Shown: piece after piece, positions 10,652 through 23,183 of the stretch | Layout of the letters: the number at the start of each line of letters is the position of its first letter | Position numbering within the stretch: the stretch's first letter is position 1 | Program-made: the position numbers and the translations under genes | The notes under the pieces: generated by a model | What the model was told of the DNA's origin: nothing | The model's input: only the letters and a program-made list of their open reading frames with translations | The model's database searches: none | NCBI GenBank assembly: GCA_030248295.1 | Contig: JASANH010000744.1 | Span: 124,001-188,000 of the forward strand | Reading direction: 5' to 3' | DNA length: 64,000 nt | Source of the DNA: Mesodorylaimus sp. YZB2_4 | Lineage: Eukaryota; Nematoda; Enoplea; Dorylaimida; Dorylaimidae

Positions 10652-12002
10652 TTTCGGATGTCGGCTGTTGCGAGACGAATTGAGCACAGAACAGAAGCAG
10701 CCGATGATGAAGCAGCGAGAGTCATCGGCGCATTGCAAAGTGGGGTCACGATAGAGACGCTGAAGGGGTATGGGGCTTACATGGCTCGCATTCTGCAGCA
10801 GAGAGAGTTCTCATTATGTTGGGCCATACCTGCGCTGCATAGCTGACTACCTTGACTTTAGTGCATCACAGTAGAGATGCCACAAATAGAAGGAGCCGTT
10901 GGCCAAATAGAGGCTACATAAAATATTTTCGCCGAGCAAGTCATGCACAGGTTCAAATCCTACATTCAAGATTCTACAAAAACGTTTCGTTGTGAACAAA
11001 TGACGAATGCACAAGCAAACAAGTTCAATACTGTCGCAAACTGTCTAAAAAGATAAAGAGCTGTGCAAAATCTAACAGCAAGACGGCATCTTCCGTAGAC
11101 TGATGCGAAAATCTTGAAGCAGATGCACACGTAACACGTAAGGTATGGAGCTACGGGTATACAAATATTACGAGACAAGCACTGACACAATACGCGGCGA
11201 GAGCAAAGAAGACGGGAGAAATTGAGGGGGGGGGGGCTGAGGAAGCAGGCAAAGTCTTGAGTTAAAAAAAAACAAATCTGTAGCTGACCAACAGCGACGT
11301 GAAACACCAATGGACACCAGCACATCCAGGACATGAAGATTCGGGCATTGAATAGCCATCCCAGCTACCGTCTCGCCCTTCAATCGCCGATCTGGTGTGG
11401 CGCATGTGCATTCGTAAATTCATCCGAGCAGCGTCATGACCATGAACGACGCGCGTCTGGGAACCAAGCCAGAGCTGAGAGATCGGCAGTCGTCTGGGTC
11501 ATCCTGCACAGTTCCGGCAGAACTTTCAATTTCATGGGAAATACGACTGGCGAACCTTTTCAGGCTTCTTTGCAGCTTTAACCCAACTTCTGTGATGGGT
11601 CCATCCTGCTGTATCGCAGGGTGCGTACGCCTCCTGCGAACGTGTACGTGCTTCCTCATTTCTCTCTCTTTGCTCGCTCATTCTTGAGATTGAGAGCGGC
11701 CTAGATCTAGTCCTGAGAGGTTATCTCTGGCCAGATATAGACTGTCCTTTCATCGACGTGCCCCGCGTGGAAGGGTCTCTAACCCAGCTGTCTCGCCCCT
11801 GCAACACTCTACGTTCGTGCACGGTTATACTCGTATGCACTCGCGTAGAGATCGTCCGCCACTTGGCCTAATAAAATTAGCACCAGTGTCTACAGTATAG
11901 GGAACGCGCAATGGTGATTCGAACAATAGTAGAGTTGTATTCCCACTTGTCGTAGGATGGGTTATCACACAGTCTTGGCCGAAAGCTATTTTCTTGGTCT
12001 AA
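10652..12002. other. intergenic, no supported gene
   Basis: Only short frames without features. There is an 11-base G run at 11226-11236. I see no RNA gene. Confidence 0.5.
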
Positions 12003-12425
12003 CGAGGGAACATTCCCGACTGTCTTTTGCAAATCAAAACGAAACTTTGCATGAAAGCAGTACACAGGCAGGGATGCATTTTGATGCTAATAATTTTTCC
12101 CAGTGGCCCTGGTTGACCAGAAAATTACGACATGTTCGAGCACTCACTTGGACTGCACAAGTTTTCTGCGCGCGAGTTCGCGCGTGGTTGTCGAACTGGT
12201 AGAGCGTGCGCCCATGAATCGTGACGCCCCCTCAAATCAACTCTTACTCGGGGCGTAATTACTATAGCTTTTTCTCCTCCTACCGTGGTCGAACATGTCG
12301 TCATTTTCTGGTCAACCAGGGGCCACTGGGATAAATTATCAGCATCAAATTCATCCCTGCCTGTGTAATGCTTTCACGCAAAGTTTTGTTTTGATTTGCG
12401 AAAGACAGTCGGAAATTTTCCCTCG
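12003..12425. mobile_element. fold-back MITE, CGAGGGAA ends, TAA duplication
   Basis: The arms (about 12003-12144 and 12287-12425) are inverted copies of one another at roughly 85-90% by eye. They start CGAGGGAACATTCCCGAC on the left and read CGAGGGAAAATTTCCGAC on the complement of the right. TAA sits immediately outside both ends, a probable 3-bp target duplication. The loop of about 140 bp has no coding capacity. Size, structure and duplication fit a non-autonomous DNA element. The T-N-A duplication hints at the PIF/Harbinger type, which is inference. Confidence 0.75.
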
Positions 12426-12706
12426 TAAGCTTAGCCAAAGGGGCCGCAAAGACTAAGCTCATGCTCATGCACATCAGCAAACACGGGTAGGCGTAGTGTA
12501 CTTGGGGACGATGGGGAGCACTTTATCCCGCAGCGCCCCGCGTGGAAGTGTGACTGCTGTCGCGATCTTATCAGTTTGCGAATAATGATAATTTGATGTC
12601 AGTGCTAGTATGGTTCCGCCATCAACATGACAGGTCACCCTCGAGAACACACGCGAGCATGTCACAGGTAAAGAACTCAATGCACCAGGTCATCATTCGT
12701 CATCAG

Positions 12707-14485
12707 TCACGGTTTGTTTTCGTCGTGGTTGATCTTCTGCCTCCTTTTCTTTACCTCCTTCAACTTGACAAGCATGTCTTCAGGCAACTGCAGCACTTTT
12801 TCCTTCTCCCATGGAAAGTGCGGGTTGCCAAAATGCCCATTCTCGGCCGTCTGCTCGTAGATCGGTTGCTTCAAGCCCAGTTCTCTGAAGAGGTACTACC
12901 TGCAACTTTTATCATTGAATGCTGATAATAGTGCTTACTTTATGATCATGCCTGGGCGCAGGTCAAAGTTGCGCTTGACGATGTCGAGCAGCTCCATCTC
13001 CGACAGCAGCGACGTCCCGTACGACCAAATGGACAGGGCCAATGGCTCGGCCACACCGATGGCGTACGATATCTAAAGCGAAACGTATCGTGGCCCTAAC
13101 CCGAGGGATGATTCTGACTGACTCACCTGCACCAAGCACCGTTTGCACAAGCGGGCCTTGACCAACGACTTGGCGATCCAGCGAGCGGCGTAGGCGGCCG
13201 ACCGATCCACTTTGGTGGGGTCTTTTCCCGAGAACGCACCGCCGCCATGGGCACCCCACCCACCGTACGTATCGACAATGATCTTGCGCCCTGTGAGCCC
13301 AGCATCGCCCATCGGACCGCCGATGATGAACGTTCCGCACGGGTTCAGGTGGAAGATGGTCTGGCTGTCCATCAGCTCACTCGGCACAACGGCATTGATC
13401 ACGTGCTCCATCAGGTCGTGGCGCAGTTGCTCCAACTTGACGTCAGGCGCGTGCTGGGTTGAGATGACGATCGTATGCACTCGGCGCGGGATGCATGCCC
13501 CGTTTCGGATTCGATACTCAATTGTCACCTGGACGAGAAAGAAATACTCGTATGCCATGTCAGAAAAGCATATTTCTACTCGCCTGCGTTTTCCCATCGG
13601 GCCAAGCCCACCACAACGTCCCTTCCTGACGTAGTTCTCGCAGACGACGATTCAGTTTGTGAGCCAGCACCAACGTCATGGGCATGCATTCATCGGTTTC
13701 GTCCGTGGCGTAGCCGAACATCAACCCCTAAACCCAAGTACAATAGATTGGGAACACGATGCCTGCTCTAATTCAAAGCTTGCCTGATCTCCAGCTCCGA
13801 CATCCTCTTCACACCGGTTCTGGTGCACACCTGCAGCGATCTCGTGCGCTTGCTGTTCCACGGCGACCAAAACGTTGCACGTCTTGTAGTCAAAGCCTGA
13901 AAAAGGCCCAGTTGGACGGAAAGTCAGGAGCAGAGTCATCCAAGTTACCCTTCGAGCTGTCGTCGTAGCCGATCTTTTGCACCACTCGACGAACCAGCTG
14001 CGGATAGTCGATGACTGCCGAACTCGTGATCTCGCCTAGCAACATGATCATGCCCGTCTTGGTCACGGTTTCTGAAAAGGCCAGTTCTAGATCGGAAAAG
14101 TAAAGATGGATATCAGCTTACCACAGGCCACCTTTGCATTTGGGTCCGCTCGCAAGTGAGCATCGAGCACAGCATCGCTAATTTGATCGCATAGTTTGTC
14201 TAAAAAACTATCCTACTCAATTGGCCTATTTAATTCGTTTTATACTTGTTTTTTGGATCCATCAATAGCGTCCTAGCATCATGCATGGATTGAGAAAACC
14301 GAACGGGACCCTCTACCACCAAGCCGGAATCCTTCCCTCAGAAAACATGACTTACCTGGATGCCCAATGCTGACACTTTCCGACGTGAACATCGTGGTTT
14401 CTTCTCCACCACCCACGCTCGGAGGACCACTGACGGGGGAAGAGATCGACGTCGAACGGGATATCTCAGCTTCGGACAATGCCAT
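12707..14485 (-). CDS. S-adenosylmethionine synthetase
   Basis: Makes S-adenosylmethionine from ATP and methionine in the cytosol. Eight exons (14485-14356, 14199-14122, 14071-13949, 13896-13784, 13727-13584, 13528-13127, 13072-12939, 12884-12707) give 433 residues, slightly longer than usual because of a Ser/Pro-rich N-terminal extension. All diagnostic motifs are present: GHPDK split across intron 1, the GAGDQG ATP motif rebuilt across intron 4, [14 protein letters not shown], and the [19 protein letters not shown] signature. Introns are 50-56 bp except the first (156 bp). Two successive introns, 13728-13783 and 13529-13583, begin with GC instead of GT (CAG|GCAAGC and CAG|GCGAGT), and both junctions are fixed by conserved protein sequence. 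The start Met opens a frame with no longer alternative. Very secure identification. Confidence 0.96.
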
Positions 14486-16155
14486 CGCACGAACAAGTCA
14501 CTGAATTCTTCGCACAGTTAAAACTGGGGAATCGACCAACAGGGGCGAGTGACAGGAGGAGAATGCGGTCGTAGTCATGCTCTGTCGAGACTGGTGTCCG
14601 TGCAAAGTTGTGCGTGTAAAGTGTGCCAAGTTTGCTCCTATCCCAAGTTCCCTTATTCAGCACAGCTTGCAATCATTTTCTTGCTTTTGCATACATCCTT
14701 TACATTCCCTGTGACCCGCGCCCCCAACGTATACCACTTCCATAAAAAGGGAATGGTAGTGACTAAACTGTAGTCAGACCTGTAGTATACTGCTCAAAAG
14801 GCCATTTCTAGCCAGCATAATTTCAGAAAAAGCAAGAAACCTGCTTGCTATTCGCACAGGCGGAAACTTCACTTTTGGTCCTCTAACAGGCAACGGCGGG
14901 CTGGCTCTTCTAACATGGACAGTGATGGTCCAAAAGGACTGCGATACACATACAGTACACGAAGTACATTCATGGGAATGACTGGGACAGCCACCACTTT
15001 GGAAAAAAGCTTGAGAAAACCATGCTTGTGCAACTTGCAAGGCTACAGAATGTGGTCGGGAGATCGATACTTTCTGCGGTTATATACACCAATGCGTGTC
15101 TTTGCAGCTATTCCTCGTTCGAATCTTTTTTGAGTGAGAGAAATCCTAAAGTCAGCCATAATTTACTGTGAGTAGGACTATTTATAAATAGCAAAGTTCC
15201 TTTGAAATCGCAGATGCTGTCAGACTGGATTGCAAGGAGCCAGCAATTTTATGAAGTGGTTTTGTTTAAGATCAAATTTCAGACTAGCGGGTGCCGCCGC
15301 TGCTCACTGGGAGGCCGCTGTTCTATTCCGGCTGGAACGGCAGTTTAGTAAGTTCGTCCTAAGCGCGATTCAGTAAGTCCGTCGCTGGCCTTGAACATAT
15401 CTACAGTAGCTCTGGGCTACTCATCCATTACCGTCAAGTGGACGTGGAACGAGTAGCTAATCAGGAAACTTGTAAGGGTGTGGCTATTCGAATTATGACA
15501 CCTACAGTCGTCTGGAATGGATAGGCTTCCTTCGTTCGATTCAGGTCAGCCCGCCCAAGCGTTTTCGAACAGGTGCCCCTCGACGGCAAGCTGTCCCAGT
15601 CACTTCCCGCCAGTTATCTTTGCGCTGCGTGTCAAGCTCGCCTGACTTATGATGATGTCTTTGTCTATGCTGGTGCTGTGTCGTCTGGCCGAGGTGTTTG
15701 GTCAGCCAGTCTGTTGTGTGAGTTTGTCCCGTGCGGTCGGTTATTAGTAGCTCTTCTATCGTTTGTATCGCTTGATTTTCGTTCGCCTAGGCCGCCCTAG
15801 GCTATTACAAACTGGTTGATACTGAGGGAGATGGGAGGTCCCTCCCTTCAACCCACAAAAGCACCCACAGTCATTTTTATAGACTCTGGTTTAGCATACA
15901 GAAACTTTGTCTTCAAATTCAATTATTATGCTTTTGATTTCGCTATTCTAAGACACGCACATCCTTTTTCAAGCGATTGTGCGCCAGACTCGCTCTGGAC
16001 AAACGGAGCAATGACATTAAATGCAATGTCCTGCTCATGCCGCATAACCTGTACGATTTGGCGATTCTCTGCAATACGTTACTTTTCCTGAGAAGTTTAT
16101 ACTATGTACACAAAGACGACTAATCCACATCAAGTGAGAAAAAATTCATCCTCTT
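14486..16155. other. intergenic, dispersed repeat only
   Basis: No supported gene. It presumably holds the SAM synthetase promoter and the 3' region of the carboxypeptidase gene. A dispersed repeat at about 15330-15480 is listed separately. Confidence 0.5.
15330..15480. repeat. dispersed repeat related to 30548-30700
   Basis: Shares GGCAGTTTAGTAAG, ATTCAGTAAG(T/C)CCGTCGCT, TCAAGTGG and AATCAGGAA in the same order with 30548-30700. No coding capacity. It probably belongs to one short interspersed repeat family. Confidence 0.6.
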
Positions 16156-19100
16156 CTACCAAGGCACTAAAAGTTTAGTTGCATATAAGAATGACAAGAC
16201 AACAAAAATGACCATATAGGACAATCCTATCTTGCTCCCATTGCTTCTTTTGAGCATTTCTTTCAGCAAGCGATCAACTTTATTTCTCGCTGCTCTCATG
16301 GCTTTCGAGTCGGCAGCATCGTCAGGAGTGAAAAAATCCGCGCAATGACTGCCTCCTACAATGTAACAAAAATGCAGCCTGACAAAACAGTGTTGAAATT
16401 GAATTTTCTACAGTAAAAAGGCATACCTTCGATTGGTATGACGTTCAATGACTTGAAGGTTTTAGAGGCAGTCAATGGGTACCATGGATCGTTGGTGCCG
16501 TATGTGAGAATTACATTGGTAAGCTGAAGAGAGGGGCGGTATGCGATTGATGCTCGAGCATGTACCCTTCGAATAAGTCCCCTCTGGAGTCTTATGTAGC
16601 AGTATCTTTGAATGGAATCTAGTCCCATGGAATAATGTCATGTTTTGGATGCAATATTTATTTGTTGGCTAACGTGGTGCAATACAGGAAACCATAGGGT
16701 GGGTAAGCTTGTATACAAAAATTGTCATTCGCTGTGGACTAAAGTTGCAAGGTTTTTTACTGGATGGGTAATATTGAAGAGTCACGGTAAGCAAAGCAGC
16801 GTCACACCCTCAAATAAGGCCCCTCCTGGAAAGGGGTTAAAACAATGACTCCTGGGGGTCTTATTCGAAGGTGTGCCCTTACCATATTCGAATTCCGATT
16901 GCCAAATTGCCGTAATGTTTCAGCTATAATCCCTTGTGCTTGGGCCATGCTCACTGGGAAACCATAAATATCGTAGCACTGCTTCAAGTAAAAGCTAAAA
17001 GCGAGAAATTCGTTTCCTGCTCATTTAGAAGCTAAGGAAAGTGTGCCCAAGGATTTGCCACTTTACACCTGCAAGAACCATTTCTGCTCGTTTCTGCCAC
17101 GAGTCCACCACAAGCGCCTAGCGAAACCACATGCAATCCATCCTGGCAATGATTGCTTTCGGTTTGAGGATATTAGAGGAACTGATGATAAGATTGGCTT
17201 CGCTTGCAAAAATACATAGACTAGAGGGCCATAATAAAACAACTGACTCGTCCCATTCTTGCCAGGGTGCAGAAAATATAGTTTCAGATAGCTAATTCTT
17301 ATGTACATGTAGTGGTGGTCGCGCATACCGGAATAATGGACCTGTTGCAGCTTGAGGCCTTAAACTTACTCGAGATCAAACCTATTTCCAAATGGTTGAT
17401 AGGGGCTATTGGACGTTTGGCAAAACCCGAATTCGTTACATGCTTGAAACGACCACTGTCGCCCTAAAATAGACAGACTCGCAGATTATATGCGCAAACA
17501 TGGCAGCACTGCAAAGTGCATAAGACTGGGATTTCGCTGACGCCTGACTGCTTTATTTGCCTGAGCATCTGATGGTGAAGGCTAACGGATCAGAGAAATA
17601 TTGCACACAGTTGGGAAAAGCACACATCTTCAACTTGTATCGTTAAAGTATGCTTACATTCGCCTTCATATTCCATTGATTTCAGATAATTAATTAGACC
17701 CGTGTAGCTAATAGAAAAGCACGGCTGCCTGTGTGTGCTCAAAACGTTTTGTTGCACCGTTGCAAAACGTTCAACAACAGTCCCCAGCTTCTCGTTTGTC
17801 ATAATATCACAAACAGCAGTGACTGTAAGATTGTCGCTCTCTCCGCCCTGCAAAAATGACAGAGATCACGACCCTTGTTATGGCTGAAAAATTGCTTGCA
17901 ATTAACCTACCATTTTAATTTTGTTGTGTTGAACAATATTAAAAATATTATTTGCCAAGTGCGCGAAAAATACTGACATATTTAATTTATCTTTGGGATT
18001 AAATTCTTCGTCGTCGCAAATGCTAAAAAATTTGCTGACAGAGCTGACAGTGCAAGTTGTTAAAGAGAAACTCAACGATGAGGAACCACAGTGGAATCAA
18101 GGCCTTGTATGATATAAGCATCAGTGAGAGTAGCAGCAAAAAAAGCAAGCGACCGACTGTAGAATTAAGTAAAATAGAGGAGATACTTACTAAAACAGTT
18201 TCTTTAATTTTAGAAGATTCCTTTCCTCTTTGATCCAGCTTTCGATAATTTCTGTTGAGTCTCGAATATTAATAGCGCAATACGGTTTCTCGTTTTCGAG
18301 TACGTCAGCTACAACTTCGGCGTATTCTACAGTAGAGGCGCGAAAACAATGCAAAACAGTTCTGGGTCATCTGATTTGAAAATGACAATAACAGTCCTAC
18401 CTGAGAAATCCAACCTGGCTTCCAGTGGTGCACAGCTTGCTACAGCAATTGAGACCAAGTGCGGGTATTTGAGTCGAGCCCAGGCTGCGAGTGAGCCTAA
18501 AGAGATGGTAATACGGAGGGAAATTCGGTGTTAAAAATCTGCTGTGTGATTCGGAAACTGACTCATTGACTCATTGTCAGTTTGACAGCGACCTCTTGTT
18601 TGTTATTTGGACCAGCAACACAGCTGTCTGGCTCTGACGCTGATACAAGATCCTCTCAGCGGAGATATTGTATCAGAGACCTGCTGGTCATGAGTAGCTA
18701 TTTCTAGTCTAACATATCAATTATCACTCTGTTTATCTCATGGAGTTCAACGGACCTTAAAGCGGTAACCACATTTAAATTCATTAAACATATTCTGAAA
18801 ATGTCAGCTAAACTATTACAACTATGCACAAATTTCAAAAATCACGCTTTTTCATACGCGCAATGATAAAACAAGGTACCCTGCCGATGATAATAGAGAG
18901 CGATCGGGTAATTCACTTGCTGTAATTCGCACAACAACGCGCGCGGATTTCTAATTTTAGTTCCAAAATTTGCATTGTGTTGGCAGTAGTTGAAACTAAT
19001 TGCTGGTTAGATTATGCTCTTTCTCTTGCCTGATATAAATGAATTGTAAAAAATTGTTGCTGACAATTTTTTCAATTTTTCACTCATTCCTTGTTGGGCT

Positions 19101-20393
19101 CATCGGAAACAGCCAGAGGGTACAGTAAATTTATTTTTATTTAGGATTAGTTTCTTCCAGTTTTTTAGCGAAGATTCTTCGCATGCACACTATCCTGCCT
19201 GTTGAAGAGGACACCTTTGACCTGCTGAGCACTGATAAATCCGCGTGAATTCAAATTTTTGACTTGGCGATGCGCTTCTAAGACTTGAAGGGGGTTGGCG
19301 TAAGTTTTTACGGGAAAGATGGTGTTTTCATGTCATCTTCTAAAAGTTTTGCTGCAGTGGTCCTGGAAGTCCCAGCATGCTTACCTGCATACGAGCATCC
19401 AAAGAGCACCCATGGTGATTTCCCCAAATCGTATAATTCAGTCATATTTGCGATAAAATTAGCAATGTCCGACAAGGCTTGATAGGTGGTCATGTGTTTC
19501 AAATTCGTCACGCTCAATGTACTGCAAAAAAACACGTTGACATTCCTCTGATAAGGATAATCAAGTATGGCATACTCTGTTGGCCGAGACTCGCCGTAAT
19601 ATCTGTGCTCAAGATAAAACGCCAGAGCATTAAACTTCTTAGCTTTCACTAACCAATCGGGTAATAAACCTGAAAAAAGCATTTAAAAAACAATGACTCA
19701 CTGCGTCGTAATTGACTAGACAGACGGTACCTGCATCCCCAATCCAGTACATGTCAGCAGCACCGCCAGAGAGATACAAGAAGATGGGACCACCTTTTTC
19801 GTAATATCGATCATTAACCAGATACGTCTAAAAGAAGTTATGTGAATCAAGAAACCGAGAGTAGGGTTCGAGCAGCTACCTGTTTCCATGTTCTTCGATT
19901 CATTCCATCGAAATGATCCAATTTTTGTGTGACTGTCCCCCTTCGAATGATTGTTTTGGGGCTACTTTTTCCAGTTTTTTCTTTATCAAATGCTGAAAGG
20001 AAAAATTTGCAAAAAAACAACGCTTTATTGCACCACACTCAAAACTCACAATAAAGTGCATTTATTGTGAGAAAAGCAGAAGTACGTGCAAAAATCACGC
20101 ATGGAAATCAAAAGATAGACATCAGTGGTGCACTCAATCACCCTCCTACTGTACCTACCCGAAAGGCCGACTGCGCTCCCAAGTATAGGTATACCTTCTT
20201 CGTCATAGTGTCGCGGATGAGAATTCGAAAGCGATGTCTTTCGGCTGGTTTCATCACCCATCAGTAAACGTCCACGTCCGTGTCGGAATGTAATTCGGAA
20301 ACGACTCGAATTTGTCGTTTGTCCTTTTGAAAATGTAAAATAAAATAATAGCAAGAAAGTAAAAAATCTTATCAAAATTAAAAAAGTCGACAT
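16156..20393 (-). CDS. S28 serine carboxypeptidase (PCP-like)
   Basis: Prolyl-carboxypeptidase-type serine peptidase of the secretory route. Thirteen exons (20393-20159, 19992-19880, 19827-19731, 19669-19576, 19521-19385, 18496-18401, 18326-18191, 18022-17911, 17847-17658, 17463-17370, 16994-16883, 16523-16427, 16355-16156) give 570 residues. A signal peptide ([11 protein letters not shown] core) fixes the start. VTQKLDHF and [10 protein letters not shown] are family marks. The catalytic triad is visible: Ser in FGCSYAGS (rebuilt over an 888-bp intron), Asp in GTNDPWYP and His in GSHCADF. The C-terminus carries a hydrophobic helix and three residues, suggesting a membrane or GPI anchor. The intron at 19522-19575 is 54 bp, free of stops and in frame; removing it restores [16 protein letters not shown]. 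Most family members are soluble, so the anchor is unusual. Peptide substrates are unknown. Confidence 0.93.
16562..16880. mobile_element. MITE-like inverted repeat filling an intron
   Basis: Inverted ends at 16562-16592 and 16847-16880 share CTTCGAATAAG(T/A)CCCC and GGAGTC. A third, partial copy of the end sits at 16801-16829. The element fills most of the 359-bp penultimate intron of the carboxypeptidase gene. Its outer end abuts the splice donor GTAAGGGCACACC. No coding capacity. Confidence 0.55.
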
Positions 20394-20949
20394 TTTTGGA
20401 GAAAAACTGGCCGATAGCACGAGAAGACAGTTCTGCCGCACACGCGGCTGCGTTGTGGCATGAAATACAAATATTGCAAGCTCGAGTCGACCCAACGGCT
20501 GACTGATAAGAAAAGAGTATTTTTATTCGCGTCGACGAGACGTGGGCTGACAAAAGCGTGGTGTCATACATGCGCTTTGGAAAGTCAAAGTAAAGTGTAA
20601 ATGTTACTCGACGGCTAGGAAAGGAATTCCAAGCAGGTACTGGTGAGATAATAAGTAAAGACACTGTTCATCGAGCGTAGGCTTCCTTTTGGAGGTGATC
20701 ATGCGAGAACCGCGTTATGGCTGGGGTCGTAAATGCTGGCTTCATGACACTCTATAGAACCCAGTTTTGGGAGCAAGGTGATTCATTGTCTTCCAGTGGT
20801 TTCTTGGTTCGCGGGTGTCCTCTCATTCGAAACTCAACAGCCTCAAGGCAACATTTCAACTCGATGCAGTGCCATATGTGGGGGAAGGGTGAAAGGGAGG
20901 GTATGATTAGGATCCGATCTGTGCTGCAAGGCGCGTATAGGATAGTCGC

Positions 20950-21440
20950 TGTAATCCTGTGAAGCCTTCTTCATCCTGGCGTTGTTCCCGCAATTGCAAG
21001 GTCCGCTCTTCAGCAAAGGCGTCTCCATTTGTGCCTCTCCAAGGCGTCGTCTTGGGACGCATTGACAATCTTCAGGTCATCCTTGATTCTGTCCATCCGC
21101 CGTGTCCACCGTGTGGCCTACAGGGTCGACCCAATTAATTGTTCTGGCTACTGATCGTGAGTCGTCGGCACTTCAGACCTGTGTCCATTCCGTTGTAGGT
21201 GCGATTCGAGCATTTTCTCCTTGATAGGGGCTTCCTAGCCGTCTTCGAATGTCCTCGTTCATAATGCGATCCCATTGCGTGATGCCCAAACTCCACCGGA
21301 GCATCCGCATCTCCATGATGTTGAGGGCCTGTTCCTCAATTCTGTGAAGCAATACTGCCAAAAAACTCGTTTTATTCCCTCTTGTTTTTAACAAATATTT
21401 TGTGTCATAAAATATGCATAGTATTAGCAAAAAATGCATG
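20950..21440 (-). mobile_element. RTE-type LINE remnant (3' end of RT ORF)
   Basis: Reading the minus strand in shifting frames gives MEMRMLRWSLGITQWDRI, then NEDIRRRLG, and further on RRMDRIKDDLKIVNASQDDA and HKWRRLC. This order matches the C-terminus of RTE/BovB-like reverse transcriptase polyproteins. Stops and frameshifts interrupt it, so it is a dead 5'-truncated copy. It lies upstream of the carboxypeptidase start. Confidence 0.7.
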
Positions 21441-21686
21441 AAGTGATACTAGAGGAGATAGTGGGTGGGATTCGGCAGGTCTAAGAATAGGAGCTTGGCT
21501 GGCAGAAGGAGATCAGGAAAGATCCTGCCTGGCTGCTGGCTGATCCCATGTATTTGCGGATTTGCTTTAGAAGTAGACCCCAAGATTATATTTCTAAGTG
21601 TTCATAGACCACACAGGCACCTACAGCATGTGCATCTATGTATGATGCTAGCATAAGTGGAGGTGAACAAATATAAAATCCACTCA

Positions 21687-22125
21687 CAAGGGAACATCGC
21701 CAACTGTTAAGTCGAATTTTAAAAAACCAAAAATTGTGACATGTTCCTGGGTGCAAAAGAAAGCTCTGTGCGAAATGTTAGAGGCGTGTGGGCAACTGGT
21801 CAGCAGCGGTCAGTGCGTAGAGTACAGTTAAAGTTTTCAATTCTGCTGGAGTTTTAAGGGGTTTCAAGGAAAAAACACCGAACAAGAATGTTGGAAGTTT
21901 AAACTCGAAACTCCGAACCCAAAAACCGAGTTTGGGAGGAATTCTGCATGCTTTTTTCAACGCTCAGCTTCCTACCACACAAAACTCCAGGACTTCGGAC
22001 GCAGACCACTTCTGACCATTTAGCCAGACCTCTAATATTTTGCAAAAGCTTTCTTTTGCACCTAGGAGCATATTAAAATTTTTCGTTTTCCAAAGTTCGA
22101 CTTGACGGTTGGCGATGCTCCCTTG
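21687..22125. mobile_element. fold-back MITE, CAAGGG ends, TCA duplication
   Basis: The left arm begins CAAGGGAACATCGCCAAC and the complement of the right arm begins CAAGGGAGCATCGCCAAC. The arms continue as imperfect inverted copies for at least 100 bp. TCA flanks both ends, a probable 3-bp target duplication. The 439-bp element carries no gene. The ends match those of the element at 50435-50767 and resemble those at 12003-12425. Confidence 0.78.
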
Positions 22126-23183
22126 TCAATGGACATTGTTCGCGCATACAGTTACACAACATATTCGAACCAACAACGGGGAATTCGTAGCAGCATAGGA
22201 ATATACTTGTATCCTCAGTCGTTACGTTTTACTCTTCGACTAAATAAACCCGTCCTCTGATGACGTCGATCTTAATCAACGAGTCTAACGAATTTATCGA
22301 CAACTCGTCTAAAAGTTTGAATTTCCCCTTCACCCCGTCTTGAAAAGTAATTCTTAATTTTAGTCTTATTTTGTTATTCGCTGTTTGTATTGTATTCCCC
22401 CATGTCTATCACCAGTCTGCTGTGGCAGTGCAGGAAACTATACAAGTAAGAAGGCGGGAAATTTAAAAAAATATCGATCATAGACTCTGGACGCGTAAAA
22501 CCAAAAAAAAAAGGTGCTAGTAAGTACTTGATGCGATACTGTACTTATAACGTGTGGTTCAAAAGTTGCTGATTTCTGAGAAATGTGGCTGGGCGAATAT
22601 ACAGATGCGGTCGGGTGGTGGATATTTTCTGAGGTGTACGTTTGATAGCAATACTGTGCAGCACAGAGCAGCACACCAGTACAGTATCCTACACCTGGTG
22701 TGTCAGATTCGCCCATGTGGAAGACCATCCTAGGTACATCTATTTCTACTTGCGGTCTCGAAAAACATGATATCCATGATAAGTTTACTAGGCCACCTTC
22801 TCCAAGATGAACCGCTGACCTCAATACGTGTCAAATCAAGCAGCCCATCATTAAACATTTGACTAATGAGCTGTACGCCGTAGGTGGTACGTGGGGATGA
22901 AATGATATTTAAAAAACTTTAGGTTTTCTTAAGTTTTTTAACCTTGTTACGAATCTACTAATTGAATATCGCGCGCTTTCTTGCAGTAAGCAGTTAAGAC
23001 TGCGAGTGCCCAGCAGACAACCGAGTTTTGGCGCGAAGACGGGTCTTGATCGACCGATCGGCTGTAACATGGCCACTGTTGATTTCTGAACTGGTTGTTG
23101 TAATTTATAGCACAGTAGTGGCCAGTCCCGTCAGTTTATCATCCTATTGTAGAAAAAATTTTGTTGCATATCTGAGAAGAAAA
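22126..23183. other. intergenic, nothing recognised
   Basis: Only short frames without domains. It presumably includes the promoter of the first PGAM5-type gene. The frame of that gene stays open up to a Met at 23028, so its 5' limit is uncertain. Confidence 0.45.
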
